A DNA stretch of 64,000 bases from Gammaproteobacteria bacterium 28-57-27 (GCA_002281735.1 NCGK01000003.1:124001-188000), one strand, 5' to 3'. Positions 44,211 through 53,623 are shown, numbered from the stretch's first letter. Notes: generated from the letters alone by a model not told the origin. Program-made: numbers and translations.

Positions 44211-44869
44211 TTGCTTTTGAGCGTGTTAGCAAAACCTATCCCAGTGGCCAAGTGGCTTTACAGGATGTTAGCTTTCATCTTCCGGCAGGGCGTTTGGCGT
44301 TTCTAACCGGACCATCCGGGTCGGGCAAGAGCAGCTTGTTGCGCCTGATTCCGCTGATTGATCGCCCCAGTAGTGGCAAAGTGCTGATTAATGGCACGGA
44401 TATTGGGCGAGTGGGCGCTTGGCGTATCCCACGCTTGCGGCGCCATATCGGGGTGATCTTTCAAAACCCGCATCTGTTGAATGAATGGAGCGTGTTCGAC
44501 AATATCGCCTTGCCTTTGCGCGTGCAGCATTATCCGCGTGAGGAAACGGTACGTCGGGTGCGCGCCGCGCTGGATAAGGTTGGGCTGGTTGACCGGGAAA
44601 GCGCCCGCCCGCTGGAGCTGTCCGGTGGCGAGCAACAGCGGGTGAATATTGCGCGCGCGCTGGTGGCACGGCCTTCGATTATTCTTGCTGATGAGCCAAC
44701 CGGGAATCTTGACCCAGAATTATCTTTTGAAATCATGCGCTTATTTATGCAATTTAATGCAGCAGGTGTCACCATGCTGATTGCGACGCATGCCCTGGAT
44801 TTGATTGATGCGTTCGATGCCCCGCGTTTACTGTTGCGCGACGGGCGGTTGACCACGGAAGGCTTGTGA
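44207..44869 (+). CDS. ftsE: Cell division ATP-binding protein FtsE
   Basis: ABC-type ATPase that, with FtsX, controls periplasmic amidase activation at the septum. The 220-residue product has Walker A GPSGSGKSS (35-43), the signature LSGGEQQR and Walker B LADEPTGNLD. Conserved QNPHLLNEWSVFDNIALPL after Walker A. Start overlaps ftsY, stop overlaps ftsX, in the standard ftsYEX order. Confidence 0.95.
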   Translation: MIAFERVSKTYPSGQVALQDVSFHLPAGRLAFLTGPSGSGKSSLLRLIPLIDRPSSGKVLINGTDIGRVGAWRIPRLRRHIGVIFQNPHLLNEWSVFDNIALPLRVQHYPREETVRRVRAALDKVGLVDRESARPLELSGGEQQRVNIARALVARPSIILADEPTGNLDPELSFEIMRLFMQFNAAGVTMLIATHALDLIDAFDAPRLLLRDGRLTTEGL

Positions 44870-44871
44870 GC

Positions 44872-45840
44872 ATGAGCCGTAAACATCACCCCCAGGGCTC
44901 ATCGCGCCAACTTGGCATGAAAACCCGTCTTCAGGCATGGGTAGATCATCATCAGGACAGCTTCCAGGATGCCCTGCGTCGCCTCGTGCGTCGTCCGGTT
45001 GGGCAGCTTTTAAGCATGTTGGTGATTGGCTTGAGCCTGACACTGCCGATTACGTTACTGCTTACCTTGCAATCGGCGCGCCTGGGTTTGAATGACTGGT
45101 CGCAAGAGCTGGGCATGGTGCAGATGTTTCTGCATGCATCCGCAGGGCAGGCGACGGACGGAGGCGAGGATGCGGCGCATACGCTTTTCAAACAGCTTCA
45201 GGCCGACCCACGGCTGCGCGAGGTGCGCATGATTCCACCCGAAGAGGGCTTGAAGCAGCTTGCGGAGCTACATCAGTTCGATAGCCTTTTATCCGAGATG
45301 AAGCACAACCCCTTGCCTGTCGTGATTGAGGTCTATCCGCAGCGTCCCGAGGAGCTGGCCGCACTGCGCAGCGAGCTTGCCGCACGTCCGGAAGTGGCTT
45401 CGGCACGCATTGATGCGCAGGCGGTTGAGCGTCTGCATGGCTTGATAGTGTCGGCGGAGCATCTTCTGGCTTTGTTTTTGTTGATGCTTGCGCCGACCTT
45501 GGCGATTACGGTCAGTAATACGATTCGCCTTGAGCTGGAACACCGTGTGGATGAAATTCGCTTGTTGCAGCTCATTGGCGCGACTTCGGGTTTTATCCGT
45601 CGCCCCTTGCTCTATGTTGGTGGTTTGCTCGGTTTAGGCGGTACATTGATGGCTGTGGTCATGACCTTGTTTGCAGCGCACGCCTTGACTGAAGCCATGA
45701 GCCGCGTAGGTTTTGCCTTGCCTTTAAGCTCCGCGCCAGTCCTGCTTCTGCTGGCAGCGCTTCCTCTGGGTTTTGTACTCGGTATTCTTGCGGCATGGTT
45801 GGCCAGCGTGGTGCAAATGCGCCAAATCCGGGTGATGTAA
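44872..45840 (+). CDS. ftsX: Cell division protein FtsX
   Basis: Membrane partner of FtsE, transmitting ATPase cycles to periplasmic hydrolase regulators. The 322-residue product has four membrane segments (about 40-62, 190-215, 240-265, 288-313), a large periplasmic loop between the first two, and the SNTIRLELEHRVDEIRLLQLIGA motif region before TM3. A GTG at 44866 is in frame, but GGAAGG at 44857-44862 fits the ATG at 44872 better. Confidence 0.92.
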   Translation: MSRKHHPQGSSRQLGMKTRLQAWVDHHQDSFQDALRRLVRRPVGQLLSMLVIGLSLTLPITLLLTLQSARLGLNDWSQELGMVQMFLHASAGQATDGGEDAAHTLFKQLQADPRLREVRMIPPEEGLKQLAELHQFDSLLSEMKHNPLPVVIEVYPQRPEELAALRSELAARPEVASARIDAQAVERLHGLIVSAEHLLALFLLMLAPTLAITVSNTIRLELEHRVDEIRLLQLIGATSGFIRRPLLYVGGLLGLGGTLMAVVMTLFAAHALTEAMSRVGFALPLSSAPVLLLLAALPLGFVLGILAAWLASVVQMRQIRVM

Positions 45841-45880
45841 GACGACATTTTTTAAATTTTCAATGAACTCAATGCAAGAG

Positions 45881-45907
45881 CTAGCACTCTCACCACGGGA
45901 GTGCTAG
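45881..45907. promoter_or_regulatory. CIRCE operator (HrcA binding site) upstream of rpoH
   Basis: CTAGCACTC-N9-GAGTGCTAG, a perfect 9-bp inverted repeat with exactly nine spacer bases. It differs from the CIRCE consensus TTAGCACTC-N9-GAGTGCTAA only at one terminal base of each arm. It lies 34 bp before the rpoH start, in the expected place for an HrcA repressor site. hrcA is not in the window. Confidence 0.85.
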
Positions 45908-45941
45908 ATTCACAACCAGTGTTTTATTGAGGAGACTCAAC

Positions 45942-46805
45942 GTGTCATTGACCAATCAACTCCCTGTTCTGCAAACCTCCGCCCACGATTCTCCACGCGA
46001 GGCGTTGACGGCTTACTTGGCTGAATTACGACGTTTTCCAATGTTGGATGCGGATGAAGAGTATCGCTTGGCCAAAAGGCTGCAAGATAACCAGGATCTT
46101 GACGCGGCCAAGCAGTTGGTTTTGGGGCATTTGCGCTTCGTGGTGCATATTGCACGCAGTTACAGCGGTTATGGCTTGCCTTTGGGTGAGCTGGTGCAGG
46201 AAGGAAATATAGGGCTGATGAAGGCGGTACGCCGCTATGAACCGGATCGCAAAGTGCGTTTGATTACCTTTGCGGTGCATTGGATTCGTGCCGAAATTCA
46301 CGAGTTCATTATGCGCAATTGGCGCATGGTGCGGGTTGCCACCACCAAGGCGCAGCGCAAGTTGTTTTTTCGTTTGCGCGGGATGCGTGACGGTGAGCAT
46401 TGGCTGACTCAGGATGAAGGCAAGGCGATTGCCGAAGAATTGAACGTGCCGTTGTATGAGGTGTTCGAAATGGAGTCGCGCTTGCTGGGGCGTGATGTAG
46501 CCATTGACGCTGACAATGAGGATGAAGCGCATCTTGCGCCTGCCGCATGGCTGGAAGCTTCGGATGCTGACCCGGCTCTGACCTTGGAGCGTGTGGATAG
46601 CCATAGCCAGCAGCTCGATCAGTTGGAAGGCGCGGTGGACAAGCTCGATGCGCGTAGCCGGGCGATTGTGCAGCGTCGTTGGTTAACCCCGGGTGAAAAG
46701 GCGACCTTGCATGAGCTGGCCGCCGAGTATGGCGTGTCGGCCGAGCGTATTCGCCAGATTGAGCAGGCGGCCATGAAGAAGATGCGTGCCAGCTTGACGG
46801 CGTAA
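45942..46805 (+). CDS. rpoH: Heat-shock sigma factor RpoH (sigma-32)
   Basis: Directs RNA polymerase to heat-shock promoters. The 287-residue product has region 1.2 (REALTAYLAELRRFPML), region 2 (GHLRFVVHIARSYSGYGLPLGELVQEGNIGLMKAVRRYEP, VRLITFAVHWIRAEI), the RpoH box with QRKLFFRLRGMR, and region 4 (LHELAAEYGVSAERIRQIEQAA). GAGGAG before GTG at 45942 decides the start. The typical ftsYEX-rpoH order is kept; the CIRCE upstream is not usual. Confidence 0.95.
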   Translation: MSLTNQLPVLQTSAHDSPREALTAYLAELRRFPMLDADEEYRLAKRLQDNQDLDAAKQLVLGHLRFVVHIARSYSGYGLPLGELVQEGNIGLMKAVRRYEPDRKVRLITFAVHWIRAEIHEFIMRNWRMVRVATTKAQRKLFFRLRGMRDGEHWLTQDEGKAIAEELNVPLYEVFEMESRLLGRDVAIDADNEDEAHLAPAAWLEASDADPALTLERVDSHSQQLDQLEGAVDKLDARSRAIVQRRWLTPGEKATLHELAAEYGVSAERIRQIEQAAMKKMRASLTA

Positions 46806-46821
46806 TTTAGGCTTGGCGCCA

Positions 46822-46850
46822 AAAAAAACCCGCTTGATGCGGGTTTTTTT
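46822..46850. terminator. Bidirectional terminator between rpoH and the cco cluster
   Basis: AAAAAAACCCGC-TTGAT-GCGGGTTTTTTT, a perfect hairpin with a T-run in both directions. It ends rpoH on plus and the 31-residue ORF on minus. Confidence 0.92.
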
Positions 46851-46872
46851 AATGCCGATGATTCTTGCCTGA

Positions 46873-46968
46873 TTAAGAGAAAATCACACCGAAAAAGGTC
46901 AACCAAGAAAAAATGATCAAACCGAATACGAAGGTCAGGGCAAAGTTATCAAAGTTGAACAGGTGCAT
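46873..46968 (-). CDS. 31-residue single-span membrane protein (possible cbb3 accessory peptide)
   Basis: ATG at 46968, preceded by GGAGATTGCAAC, encodes 31 residues almost all hydrophobic (ALTFVFGLIIFSWLTFFGVI). It lies 108 bp after ccoS on the same strand and immediately before a terminator. Size and placement recall CcoM-like peptides that associate with cbb3 oxidases, but I cannot align it to one. It is shorter than most gene finders accept. Confidence 0.5.
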   Translation of the reverse strand: MHLFNFDNFALTFVFGLIIFSWLTFFGVIFS

Positions 46969-47076
46969 GTTGCAATCTCCTAGGTTGAATTTAAGTTTTT
47001 GTCGCCGGAACAAAGAGTAATTCGGGACATGCCGCCGGTAGCATCTCGGGCTTGCCCGATCCACGCCAGATAGGGA

Positions 47077-47268
47077 TCAATGTCCTTCACTCTTGTCGCC
47101 TGGTGAGTCTTGGCGCGGAATACGCGGGTCATCGTCATCCATCAGGATGCGGTGTGCATTACCGTCGGGATCATCGTATTGGCCGCTGCGTACAGACCAT
47201 ACAACACCCCAGATAAGCAGCCCCGCAACCAGCATACTGAGCGGAATCAAGAGATAAAGAATATCCAC
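47077..47268 (-). CDS. ccoS: cbb3-type cytochrome oxidase assembly protein CcoS
   Basis: A 63-residue single-span protein: MDILYLLIPLSMLVAGLLIW forms the membrane helix, followed by WSVRSGQYDDPDGNAHRIL, the conserved CcoS tail with acidic residues. Required for cofactor insertion into cbb3 oxidase. Start is GTG at 47268 with GGGGA upstream. Downstream of ccoI on the same strand, as usual. Confidence 0.93.
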   Translation of the reverse strand: MDILYLLIPLSMLVAGLLIWGVVWSVRSGQYDDPDGNAHRILMDDDDPRIPRQDSPGDKSEGH

Positions 47269-47306
47269 AAAATGTCCCCGTCATTGGTGCGCAAGTTACG
47301 CCGGGT

Positions 47307-49790
47307 TCAGGCACGACGCAAGCGTAAAGCATTTAATACCACCACAAGTGAACTTAATGACATGCCAATGGCGGCCAGCCAGGGCGGGACAAATCCGGCG
47401 GCGGCGGCGGGAATGGCGATAATGTTGTAGCCCAGCGCCCAGGCGAGGTTTTCGTGAATGATGCGCATGGTCTTGCGCGCCACGTTCAAGCCCGCCGGGA
47501 TGTGGCGCAGGTTTTCCGAGAGCAGGATCATGTCGGCGCTGGACTGTGCAAGCTGCGTGCCACCGCCCATGGCAAGCGAAACCTGCGCACCCGCCAGCAC
47601 GGGGGCATCATTTACGCCATCGCCGACCATCAGCACCACATCGCCATCGCCTTGAAAGCGGCGCAACTGTTCCAGTTTGTCTTGCGGATGCAAGCCGCCA
47701 AAAATCTGCTTGATGCCCAGGCTGGCGCCCATGCGTTGCGCTTCAGCCGGACGATCACCACTGAGCAGGCTGACTTTGATGCCGCGTGCGTGCAGATCGC
47801 TAATGACTTCGCGTGCCTCGTCGCGCGCCTTGTCACGCAATACCAGCCAGCCCAGTGCACGCTGCTCATTCGCCAATAGCACTAGCGTCCCGCTTTCATC
47901 AGGTGTGACAGGGGATTTTTGTGCGGCGTTTTGTTGGGCAAGCTGCGCTGCAAAATCGGCATTGCCCACGCGATAGCGTTGTCCATCCACCCAGCCTTCA
48001 ATGCCTTGGCCGGGCAGGGCGCGGATGGATTCTGCGCTGATGCCCGCAGGCGCGTCGGCCAGAATAGCCTTGGCCACTGGGTGTTCGGAAGCGCGTTCCA
48101 GCGCGGCAGCTACAGCGAGTATCTGCTCTGTATCCATGCCCGCATCAGGCAGCGGAATGATTTTTTCCAGCGTCAGGCGGCCATACGTCAGGGTGCCGGT
48201 TTTGTCGAAGACTACATGATTGGTCTTGGCGAGGGTTTCCAGTGCGTGTCCGCGGGTGACCAGCAGCCCCAAGCGCGTCAGGCTGCCTGTGGCTGCGGTG
48301 AGCGCGGCTGGGGTGGCGAGGCCAAGGGCGCAGGGGCACGTAATCGCTAGCAGGGAAATCACCACCCAGAACGCGCGCGCCGGTTCATGTACCCACCACC
48401 ATGCCGCCACGAGGGCGCTGGTGATGAGCAAGCCCAACACGAACCATTGTGCGGCACGGTCAGCAATTTCACCGATGCGCGGCTTTTCGGCCTGAGCGCG
48501 ATCAAGCAGGCGCAAGATCGAGGACAGCATGGTGTCCGCGCCCACCTTGTCCACGCGCATCAGCAAAGGGCTTTCGACGTTGACCGAGCCACCGATCAGC
48601 ACATCACCGACACCGCGCCCGCTGGGTAAGCTTTCGCCGGTGAGCAGCGATTCGTCCACACTGCTGCGACCTTCAATCACCACGCCGTCGGCGGGCACGC
48701 TTTCACCTGGGCGGATGCGCACACGGTCACCGCTGTTTAGCTCGATCACCGGTATCATTTCTTCTTCGCCTTGCGCAGTGATGCGCGCAGCAATCGTTGG
48801 CAATAGTTTTACCAGCGCATCGGCGGCGGCGGAGGCCTTGTGGCGCGCCACCATTTCCAGATAACGCCCGGTGAGCAGCAGAAACACAAACATGGTCACG
48901 GTGTCGAAATACACCTCGCCGCTCTGCGTCACCGTCGCCCACACGCTGGCGATAAAGCTCAAGCCCAGGGTCAGACTGATCGGCAAATCCATGCCCAGAC
49001 GCTTGATTTTCAGCTCACGCCAAGCGGAGATGAAAAAACCCGAGGCGCTGTAAAACATCACCGGCAGGGTTAGTAACAGGCTAGCCCAGCGCAGGTAATT
49101 GCGTAGGGCTTCATCCATGCCGCTAAAGTCGCCGGAATACAGGGCAATGGCGAGCATCATGACCTGCATCATGCTCAAGCCGGCTACCCCGACCCGGCGC
49201 AGCGCCACGGTGCGTTCGCGTTTGGCGGAAGCTTCTTGCCGTCCCGCATCAAACGGATGGGCGCTGTAACCGAGAGATGTGATGGCTTGCAGGATGTCGC
49301 TGAGCTGGATCTGACGATCATCCCACTGCACGCGGGCGCGCTGGGTGCTGTAGTTGATGCTGAAGGCGATTACGCCGGGCAGGGCACGCACATACTTTTC
49401 ATTCAGCCACACGCAGGCCGGGCAGGTCATGCCTTCAAGAATCAGAGCCGCTTCGCGCAGGTCGCCATCACGGGTGACAAAGCTGCGCTGCAAGGCTTCG
49501 CGGTCGTACAGGCGCAGGCTTTCCAGCTCACGCGGCACCAGCTCATGCCCTTGTGGCGATGCCTCGGTGCGGTAGCGGTAATAGTCCTCCATGCCGCCTT
49601 CGACAATCGCTTCGGCCACGGCTTTACAGCCGGGGCAGCACATGGGGCGGTCTTCGCCCAAAACTCGCGCACTGTAGGTAGCTCCCTTGGGCACAGGCAG
49701 ACCGCAGTGAAAGCAGCTCAGTATGCCCTCGGGTTGCTCGGCGGCCTGCCTATCAGGGGAAGGCGCAAAGATTGCTTCAGATTCAGGCAT
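47307..49790 (-). CDS. ccoI: Copper-transporting P-type ATPase CcoI/FixI
   Basis: Exports copper to the periplasm for the binuclear centre of cbb3 oxidase. The 827-residue protein has an N-terminal zinc-ribbon-like region (CFHCGLPV..CCPGCKAV), a heavy-metal domain with CPACVWL, eight predicted membrane helices, the metal-binding CPC near residue 483 (TCPCALGLATP), phosphorylation site DKTGTL near 527 and the hinge GDGVNDAPVL. The next gene upstream is ccoH, ending at the base before its ATG. Confidence 0.95.
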   Translation of the reverse strand: MPESEAIFAPSPDRQAAEQPEGILSCFHCGLPVPKGATYSARVLGEDRPMCCPGCKAVAEAIVEGGMEDYYRYRTEASPQGHELVPRELESLRLYDREALQRSFVTRDGDLREAALILEGMTCPACVWLNEKYVRALPGVIAFSINYSTQRARVQWDDRQIQLSDILQAITSLGYSAHPFDAGRQEASAKRERTVALRRVGVAGLSMMQVMMLAIALYSGDFSGMDEALRNYLRWASLLLTLPVMFYSASGFFISAWRELKIKRLGMDLPISLTLGLSFIASVWATVTQSGEVYFDTVTMFVFLLLTGRYLEMVARHKASAAADALVKLLPTIAARITAQGEEEMIPVIELNSGDRVRIRPGESVPADGVVIEGRSSVDESLLTGESLPSGRGVGDVLIGGSVNVESPLLMRVDKVGADTMLSSILRLLDRAQAEKPRIGEIADRAAQWFVLGLLITSALVAAWWWVHEPARAFWVVISLLAITCPCALGLATPAALTAATGSLTRLGLLVTRGHALETLAKTNHVVFDKTGTLTYGRLTLEKIIPLPDAGMDTEQILAVAAALERASEHPVAKAILADAPAGISAESIRALPGQGIEGWVDGQRYRVGNADFAAQLAQQNAAQKSPVTPDESGTLVLLANEQRALGWLVLRDKARDEAREVISDLHARGIKVSLLSGDRPAEAQRMGASLGIKQIFGGLHPQDKLEQLRRFQGDGDVVLMVGDGVNDAPVLAGAQVSLAMGGGTQLAQSSADMILLSENLRHIPAGLNVARKTMRIIHENLAWALGYNIIAIPAAAAGFVPPWLAAIGMSLSSLVVVLNALRLRRA

Positions 49791-50612
49791 TTAATTCGTT
49801 TGGGCTGCGACAGCGAGTACATCCGTTGAAGCACGAATTTCGTGCACATCATCCCCACGGCGCACCACGATCACCACCTGCCAAAGACCCGGCATGGGTG
49901 GGGTGACTTCGGTGCGATATACGCCGGGTTCCACTTCCGCAAGTTTAAGATTGAAGTCTTCGTTTTTATCCGATGGGCGCAAAAAGTTGACCTCAACGTT
50001 CCCACCGACAATCGGCTGGTCTTGTTTGTCGCGCGCCTGCACCTGAAAGACAGAAGCTTGATGTACCACGGCGGCACCCAACCAACCGTAATGTACTTGC
50101 CAGCCGCGTTCCTTTTGCTGTTCCACTTGATGCAGGTATTGGTTGTAGAGCGCTTCTTTCTTTTGGAAGTCGTGTGAAATGACTCCGGGAAAGTGCGAGC
50201 TGATGCTTTCGGCGTGACGAGGTTTGGGTAGCAGTATTTCTGCCACGCGCCCGCCCATTCCATTCGTCGCCAGCGTCACAAACATGGAGTCCATGGCAAT
50301 GATGACGGCGAAGAAGCCGATAATCATGCCTGGTCCCCAGCGGAAACTCCGTCCGCTAGAGGGTAGTTTTTGTTCACGCTGAAAGGCCAACAGGCCGAGC
50401 ACGAACACGGTCATTAAATACACCGCAAGGTGAATGGCGAGAACATCGCCACCTTCCCAGTGCAGTAATGCGTAGGGCAGATAAAAGCCTAACGTCAAAA
50501 TAGCAAGAATGACTGCAGCCTGACGCCCAGGAAGGCGCAGCAAGCGATTCAAGCCCAAAAAAACCAACACGATCAGCACGAGGCCGATTGCCAAACTCAG
50601 CAGTAGGTTCAT
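49791..50612 (-). CDS. ccoH: Extended FixH/CcoH-like oxidase assembly protein
   Basis: A 273-residue membrane protein. The C-terminal part (from about residue 100) is FixH-like: one span followed by a periplasmic domain with VHYGWLGAAVV, VQARDKQDQPIVGGNVEV, LRPSDKNEDFNL, GVYRTEVTPPMPGLWQVVIVV. The first 90 residues add about three extra hydrophobic segments not present in ordinary FixH. The frame opens at 50693; the ATG at 50612 gives a natural start. Four bases separate it from ccoG. Confidence 0.8.
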   Translation of the reverse strand: MNLLLSLAIGLVLIVLVFLGLNRLLRLPGRQAAVILAILTLGFYLPYALLHWEGGDVLAIHLAVYLMTVFVLGLLAFQREQKLPSSGRSFRWGPGMIIGFFAVIIAMDSMFVTLATNGMGGRVAEILLPKPRHAESISSHFPGVISHDFQKKEALYNQYLHQVEQQKERGWQVHYGWLGAAVVHQASVFQVQARDKQDQPIVGGNVEVNFLRPSDKNEDFNLKLAEVEPGVYRTEVTPPMPGLWQVVIVVRRGDDVHEIRASTDVLAVAAQTN

Positions 50613-50616
50613 GTTT

Positions 50617-52050
50617 TCAACGCGGCATATTAAAGGTGGAGGACATGGAAGTCGGCGGAATCTCGCCATCCTTATCCGTGAGGACAAAGTCAAAGCGCTG
50701 CTGCGCGCCGCGTGTGGTCATCGGTTGTTTCACACGCACCAGCATATTGATGTAACCATCAATCGGTACGACGATCTCCTTCTGGGTGCCCGCAATCTCC
50801 AACTCCCCCTTGGGTAAGTCGCGCAAACTCATGTCCAGTTTAAGCGGACGCGTGAGTTTGTTATTGATTTTGACTTCATAACTGTTCTGCACCCGCCCAT
50901 CGGACATCAACACGGCCAGTGGGCTGCGCACTTGTGCCACGCTGAAGTCCATTTTCGCCTGGTTGAAGATACTCCAGGCCAGCAATCCAGTGGCTACTAA
51001 AATGGCAAAGCCATAACCGATGGTTTTGGGCTTGAAAATCTGTGGTTTTTTGCCAGTTTCGATTTCGTTCTCAGAAGCGTAGCGCACCAAACCGTGCTGC
51101 CAGCCCTGTTTGTCCATGATTTCGTCACAGGCATCAATGCACAGCCCGCAGTTAATGCAGCCGATTTGCAGACCGTTACGAATATCAATCCCTGTGGGGC
51201 AGACTTGGACGCACAGGCCGCAATCAATGCAATCGCCATGTCCAGCGGCTTTGCGCTCATCCTGAGTTTTCAGACCTCGCGCCAAATGGGTACGTCCTTT
51301 TTCTCCTTCGCCACGGTTGTAATCGTAGGTTGGGATCAAGGTTTCCTTATCGAACATCACCGCCTGAAAGCGGGCGTAAGGACACATGTAAAAACAGACT
51401 TGCTCGCGCACGAAGCCTGCAACGACAAAGGTAATGGCAGTCAGTAAACCAATGGTGAAGTAAGCAGGGTGCGGTGCGGTGCCTTGGAAAAATTCGACAA
51501 ACAAGGTCGGCGCATCCACCCAATAGGCGGTAAAGGTAAAGCCTGTCCACCATGCAAACGCCAGCCATGCCAGCCAGGTCAGGCCTTTGCGGGTGAGTTT
51601 TTGCGCATTCCACGGCATTTTGTCGAGCTTGATTTGCGCTGGGCGGTCGCCTTGGATCCAGCGTTCGATAAACATGAACGCATCCGTCCATAGCGTCTGA
51701 AAGCAAAAATAGCCACAGAACGCACGCCCAACCACGCTGGTGGCAAAAAACAGTAACCAGGCAAAAATAATCAACGCACCCGCGAGCCAATAAATATCCT
51801 GCGGATGCACAATCAGGTCGAAAATATAGAAACGGCGATTAGGTAGATCGTAAAGAACCGCTTGGGTCACGCTTCCGCCGTGATCCCAGCGCACCCAAGG
51901 CAGGAAGTAAAAAACAGCAAACGCCATCAGCAACATGGAAGACTTGAAGGTGCGGAAGACTCCCTTGATAGAGCGCGGGTGGATCGGCTCGCGCTTTTGG
52001 TACATGGTTTCGTCGTCTTCATGCACCACTTTGATTTTCTGCTCCGACAC
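50617..52050 (-). CDS. ccoG: Cytochrome oxidase accessory protein CcoG (RdxA/FixG)
   Basis: Membrane Cu(II) reductase in the cbb3 maturation pathway. The 477-residue product has about five membrane helices, two 4Fe-4S motifs (CIDCGLCVQVCP and CINCGLCIDACD) and a C-terminal periplasmic Ig-like domain. Start is GTG at 52050 with AGGAGG six bases upstream. It heads ccoG-ccoH-ccoI-ccoS; ccoNOP are not in the window. Confidence 0.94.
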   Translation of the reverse strand: MSEQKIKVVHEDDETMYQKREPIHPRSIKGVFRTFKSSMLLMAFAVFYFLPWVRWDHGGSVTQAVLYDLPNRRFYIFDLIVHPQDIYWLAGALIIFAWLLFFATSVVGRAFCGYFCFQTLWTDAFMFIERWIQGDRPAQIKLDKMPWNAQKLTRKGLTWLAWLAFAWWTGFTFTAYWVDAPTLFVEFFQGTAPHPAYFTIGLLTAITFVVAGFVREQVCFYMCPYARFQAVMFDKETLIPTYDYNRGEGEKGRTHLARGLKTQDERKAAGHGDCIDCGLCVQVCPTGIDIRNGLQIGCINCGLCIDACDEIMDKQGWQHGLVRYASENEIETGKKPQIFKPKTIGYGFAILVATGLLAWSIFNQAKMDFSVAQVRSPLAVLMSDGRVQNSYEVKINNKLTRPLKLDMSLRDLPKGELEIAGTQKEIVVPIDGYINMLVRVKQPMTTRGAQQRFDFVLTDKDGEIPPTSMSSTFNMPR

Positions 52051-52163
52051 GGCTGGCCTCCTGAGTCACCACGTTTTTGGATATATTATTGTCGGCTAAT
52101 GATAGCACCAGGCGGCTTGATGGCCTCACAATCTATGCGTCAAAACTATTAAACAGGTGTCAT

Positions 52164-53177
52164 ATGCAGCAATTCGACTCGGTGCGCGCCTTGCGCTGGA
52201 CAGGCCAGGCGCTGGAGTTACTCGATCAGCGCCGTTTGCCGCACGAACGGGTTTATTTGGCGTGTGCCAGTGCGCAAGAGGTGGCCGTGGCCATCCGCGA
52301 CATGGTGGTGCGCGGTGCACCGGCCATTGGCGTGGCGGCAGCGTATGGTGTGGTGCTGGCGGCACAACAAATGCCTGATGTTGAATCGGTGCGGCTTGAA
52401 ATACAAAAACTGGCCGAATCGCGCCCGACGGCGGTGAATCTGTTTTGGGCTCTGCAGCGCATGGGTAAGGTTTTGGACGCGGGCGGCGATGCGGTGCGTT
52501 TAGAACGTGAGGCTTTGGCGATTGAAGCTGAGGATATTGCCGCCAATCGTCGCATGGGCGAGTTGGGGGCGGCGCTGATTGAGCCGGGTTTGGCCGTGCT
52601 GACCCATTGCAATACAGGTTCCCTGGCGACCGCAGGCTTCGGCACAGCTTTGGGGGTGATTCGTTCGGCCTACGCGCAGCAACGCATCACGCAGGTGTTT
52701 GCCGATGAAACCCGCCCGTGGTTGCAGGGCGCGCGCTTGACGGCCTGGGAGTTGCAGCAGGATGGCATTCCCGTGACCTTGCAATGCGAAGGCGCGGCGG
52801 CCAGCCTGTTGCGCACAGGGCAGGTGGGCTGGGTGATTGTGGGCGCGGATCGCATCACCGCCAATGGTGATACAGCCAACAAGATCGGTACCTATGGCCT
52901 GGCGATCCTGGCGCGGCATCACGGCGTGAAGTTCATGGTGGTTGCACCTACGACGACGTTTGACTTGAGCCTTGCGCATGGCGGCCTGATTCCAATTGAA
53001 ACCCGTCCGATGGAGGAAGTGACCTCGCTAGGGGGGAGGGTGATTGCGCCCGAGGGTGTGGCAGCATGGAACCCTTCATTTGATGTCACCCCTGCGGACT
53101 TGATCGACGCGATTGTGACTGAGCGCGGTGTGATCGTGAAGCCGACGACGGAAGCGGTGCGTATGTTGCTGGCCTGA
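52164..53177 (+). CDS. mtnA: S-methyl-5-thioribose-1-phosphate isomerase
   Basis: Methionine salvage: converts methylthioribose-1-phosphate to the ribulose form. The 337-residue product has the eIF2B-like fold with [30 protein letters not shown], the catalytic-cysteine region [35 protein letters not shown] and the catalytic Asp in [23 protein letters not shown] precedes ATG at 52164; an earlier TTG at 52077 would add non-conserved residues. Confidence 0.94.
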   Translation: MQQFDSVRALRWTGQALELLDQRRLPHERVYLACASAQEVAVAIRDMVVRGAPAIGVAAAYGVVLAAQQMPDVESVRLEIQKLAESRPTAVNLFWALQRMGKVLDAGGDAVRLEREALAIEAEDIAANRRMGELGAALIEPGLAVLTHCNTGSLATAGFGTALGVIRSAYAQQRITQVFADETRPWLQGARLTAWELQQDGIPVTLQCEGAAASLLRTGQVGWVIVGADRITANGDTANKIGTYGLAILARHHGVKFMVVAPTTTFDLSLAHGGLIPIETRPMEEVTSLGGRVIAPEGVAAWNPSFDVTPADLIDAIVTERGVIVKPTTEAVRMLLA

Positions 53178-53245
53178 TTTGCGGAACTTGTTGTAGCGTT
53201 CTATACTCACAAGAGCTAACCGTTGCCAATATCCCGAATCTCATC

Positions 53246-53623
53246 ATGAAGCTGCTGCGCCATCTGTTTATCCTGCTGCTCACCATCGTGCTCCCCGTGC
53301 AGGGGATCGCCGGGGTGAGCATGAGCATGTGCAGTATGGACACGGCTCCGCAATCTGTGGCCGGGGACAATGATGTCGGAGTGCATGATGCAATGGCTGC
53401 GGCCTGTCATCATCATGCCGATGAGGGCATCACCGACGGCATGGACGACACCACGTCTGTGTCCGATAACTGTCCGCACTGTTTTGCGCTGGCGCATTTT
53501 ATTGCCGCGCCCACGCGGGTATTTTTGCGTGAGCGCTTGCCTGACGGCGTGATCGTGCTGCACAGCGCGCATTTTTCTTCGCACATTCCACTGCCGCCGC
53601 TGCGCCCCCCGCTCTCCCTCTGA
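53246..53623 (+). CDS. Secreted Cys/His/Met-rich protein, first gene of the copper operon
   Basis: A 125-residue protein with a signal peptide (LLRHLFILLLTIVLPVQGIAG), then a metal-ligand-rich region: MSMCSMD, CHHHADE, CPHC. The layout resembles small DUF2946-like proteins found before copper-resistance genes; family assignment is tentative. A metal-binding or sensing role in the periplasm is inferred. Next gene is 85 bp downstream on the same strand. Confidence 0.6.
   Translation: MKLLRHLFILLLTIVLPVQGIAGVSMSMCSMDTAPQSVAGDNDVGVHDAMAAACHHHADEGITDGMDDTTSVSDNCPHCFALAHFIAAPTRVFLRERLPDGVIVLHSAHFSSHIPLPPLRPPLSL

Noticed and set aside
52116-52130. TTGATGGCCTCACAA before ccoG considered as an FNR site
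   Set aside because: Only the left half matches TTGAT-N4-ATCAA, and it also lies near the mtnA start; too weak to call.
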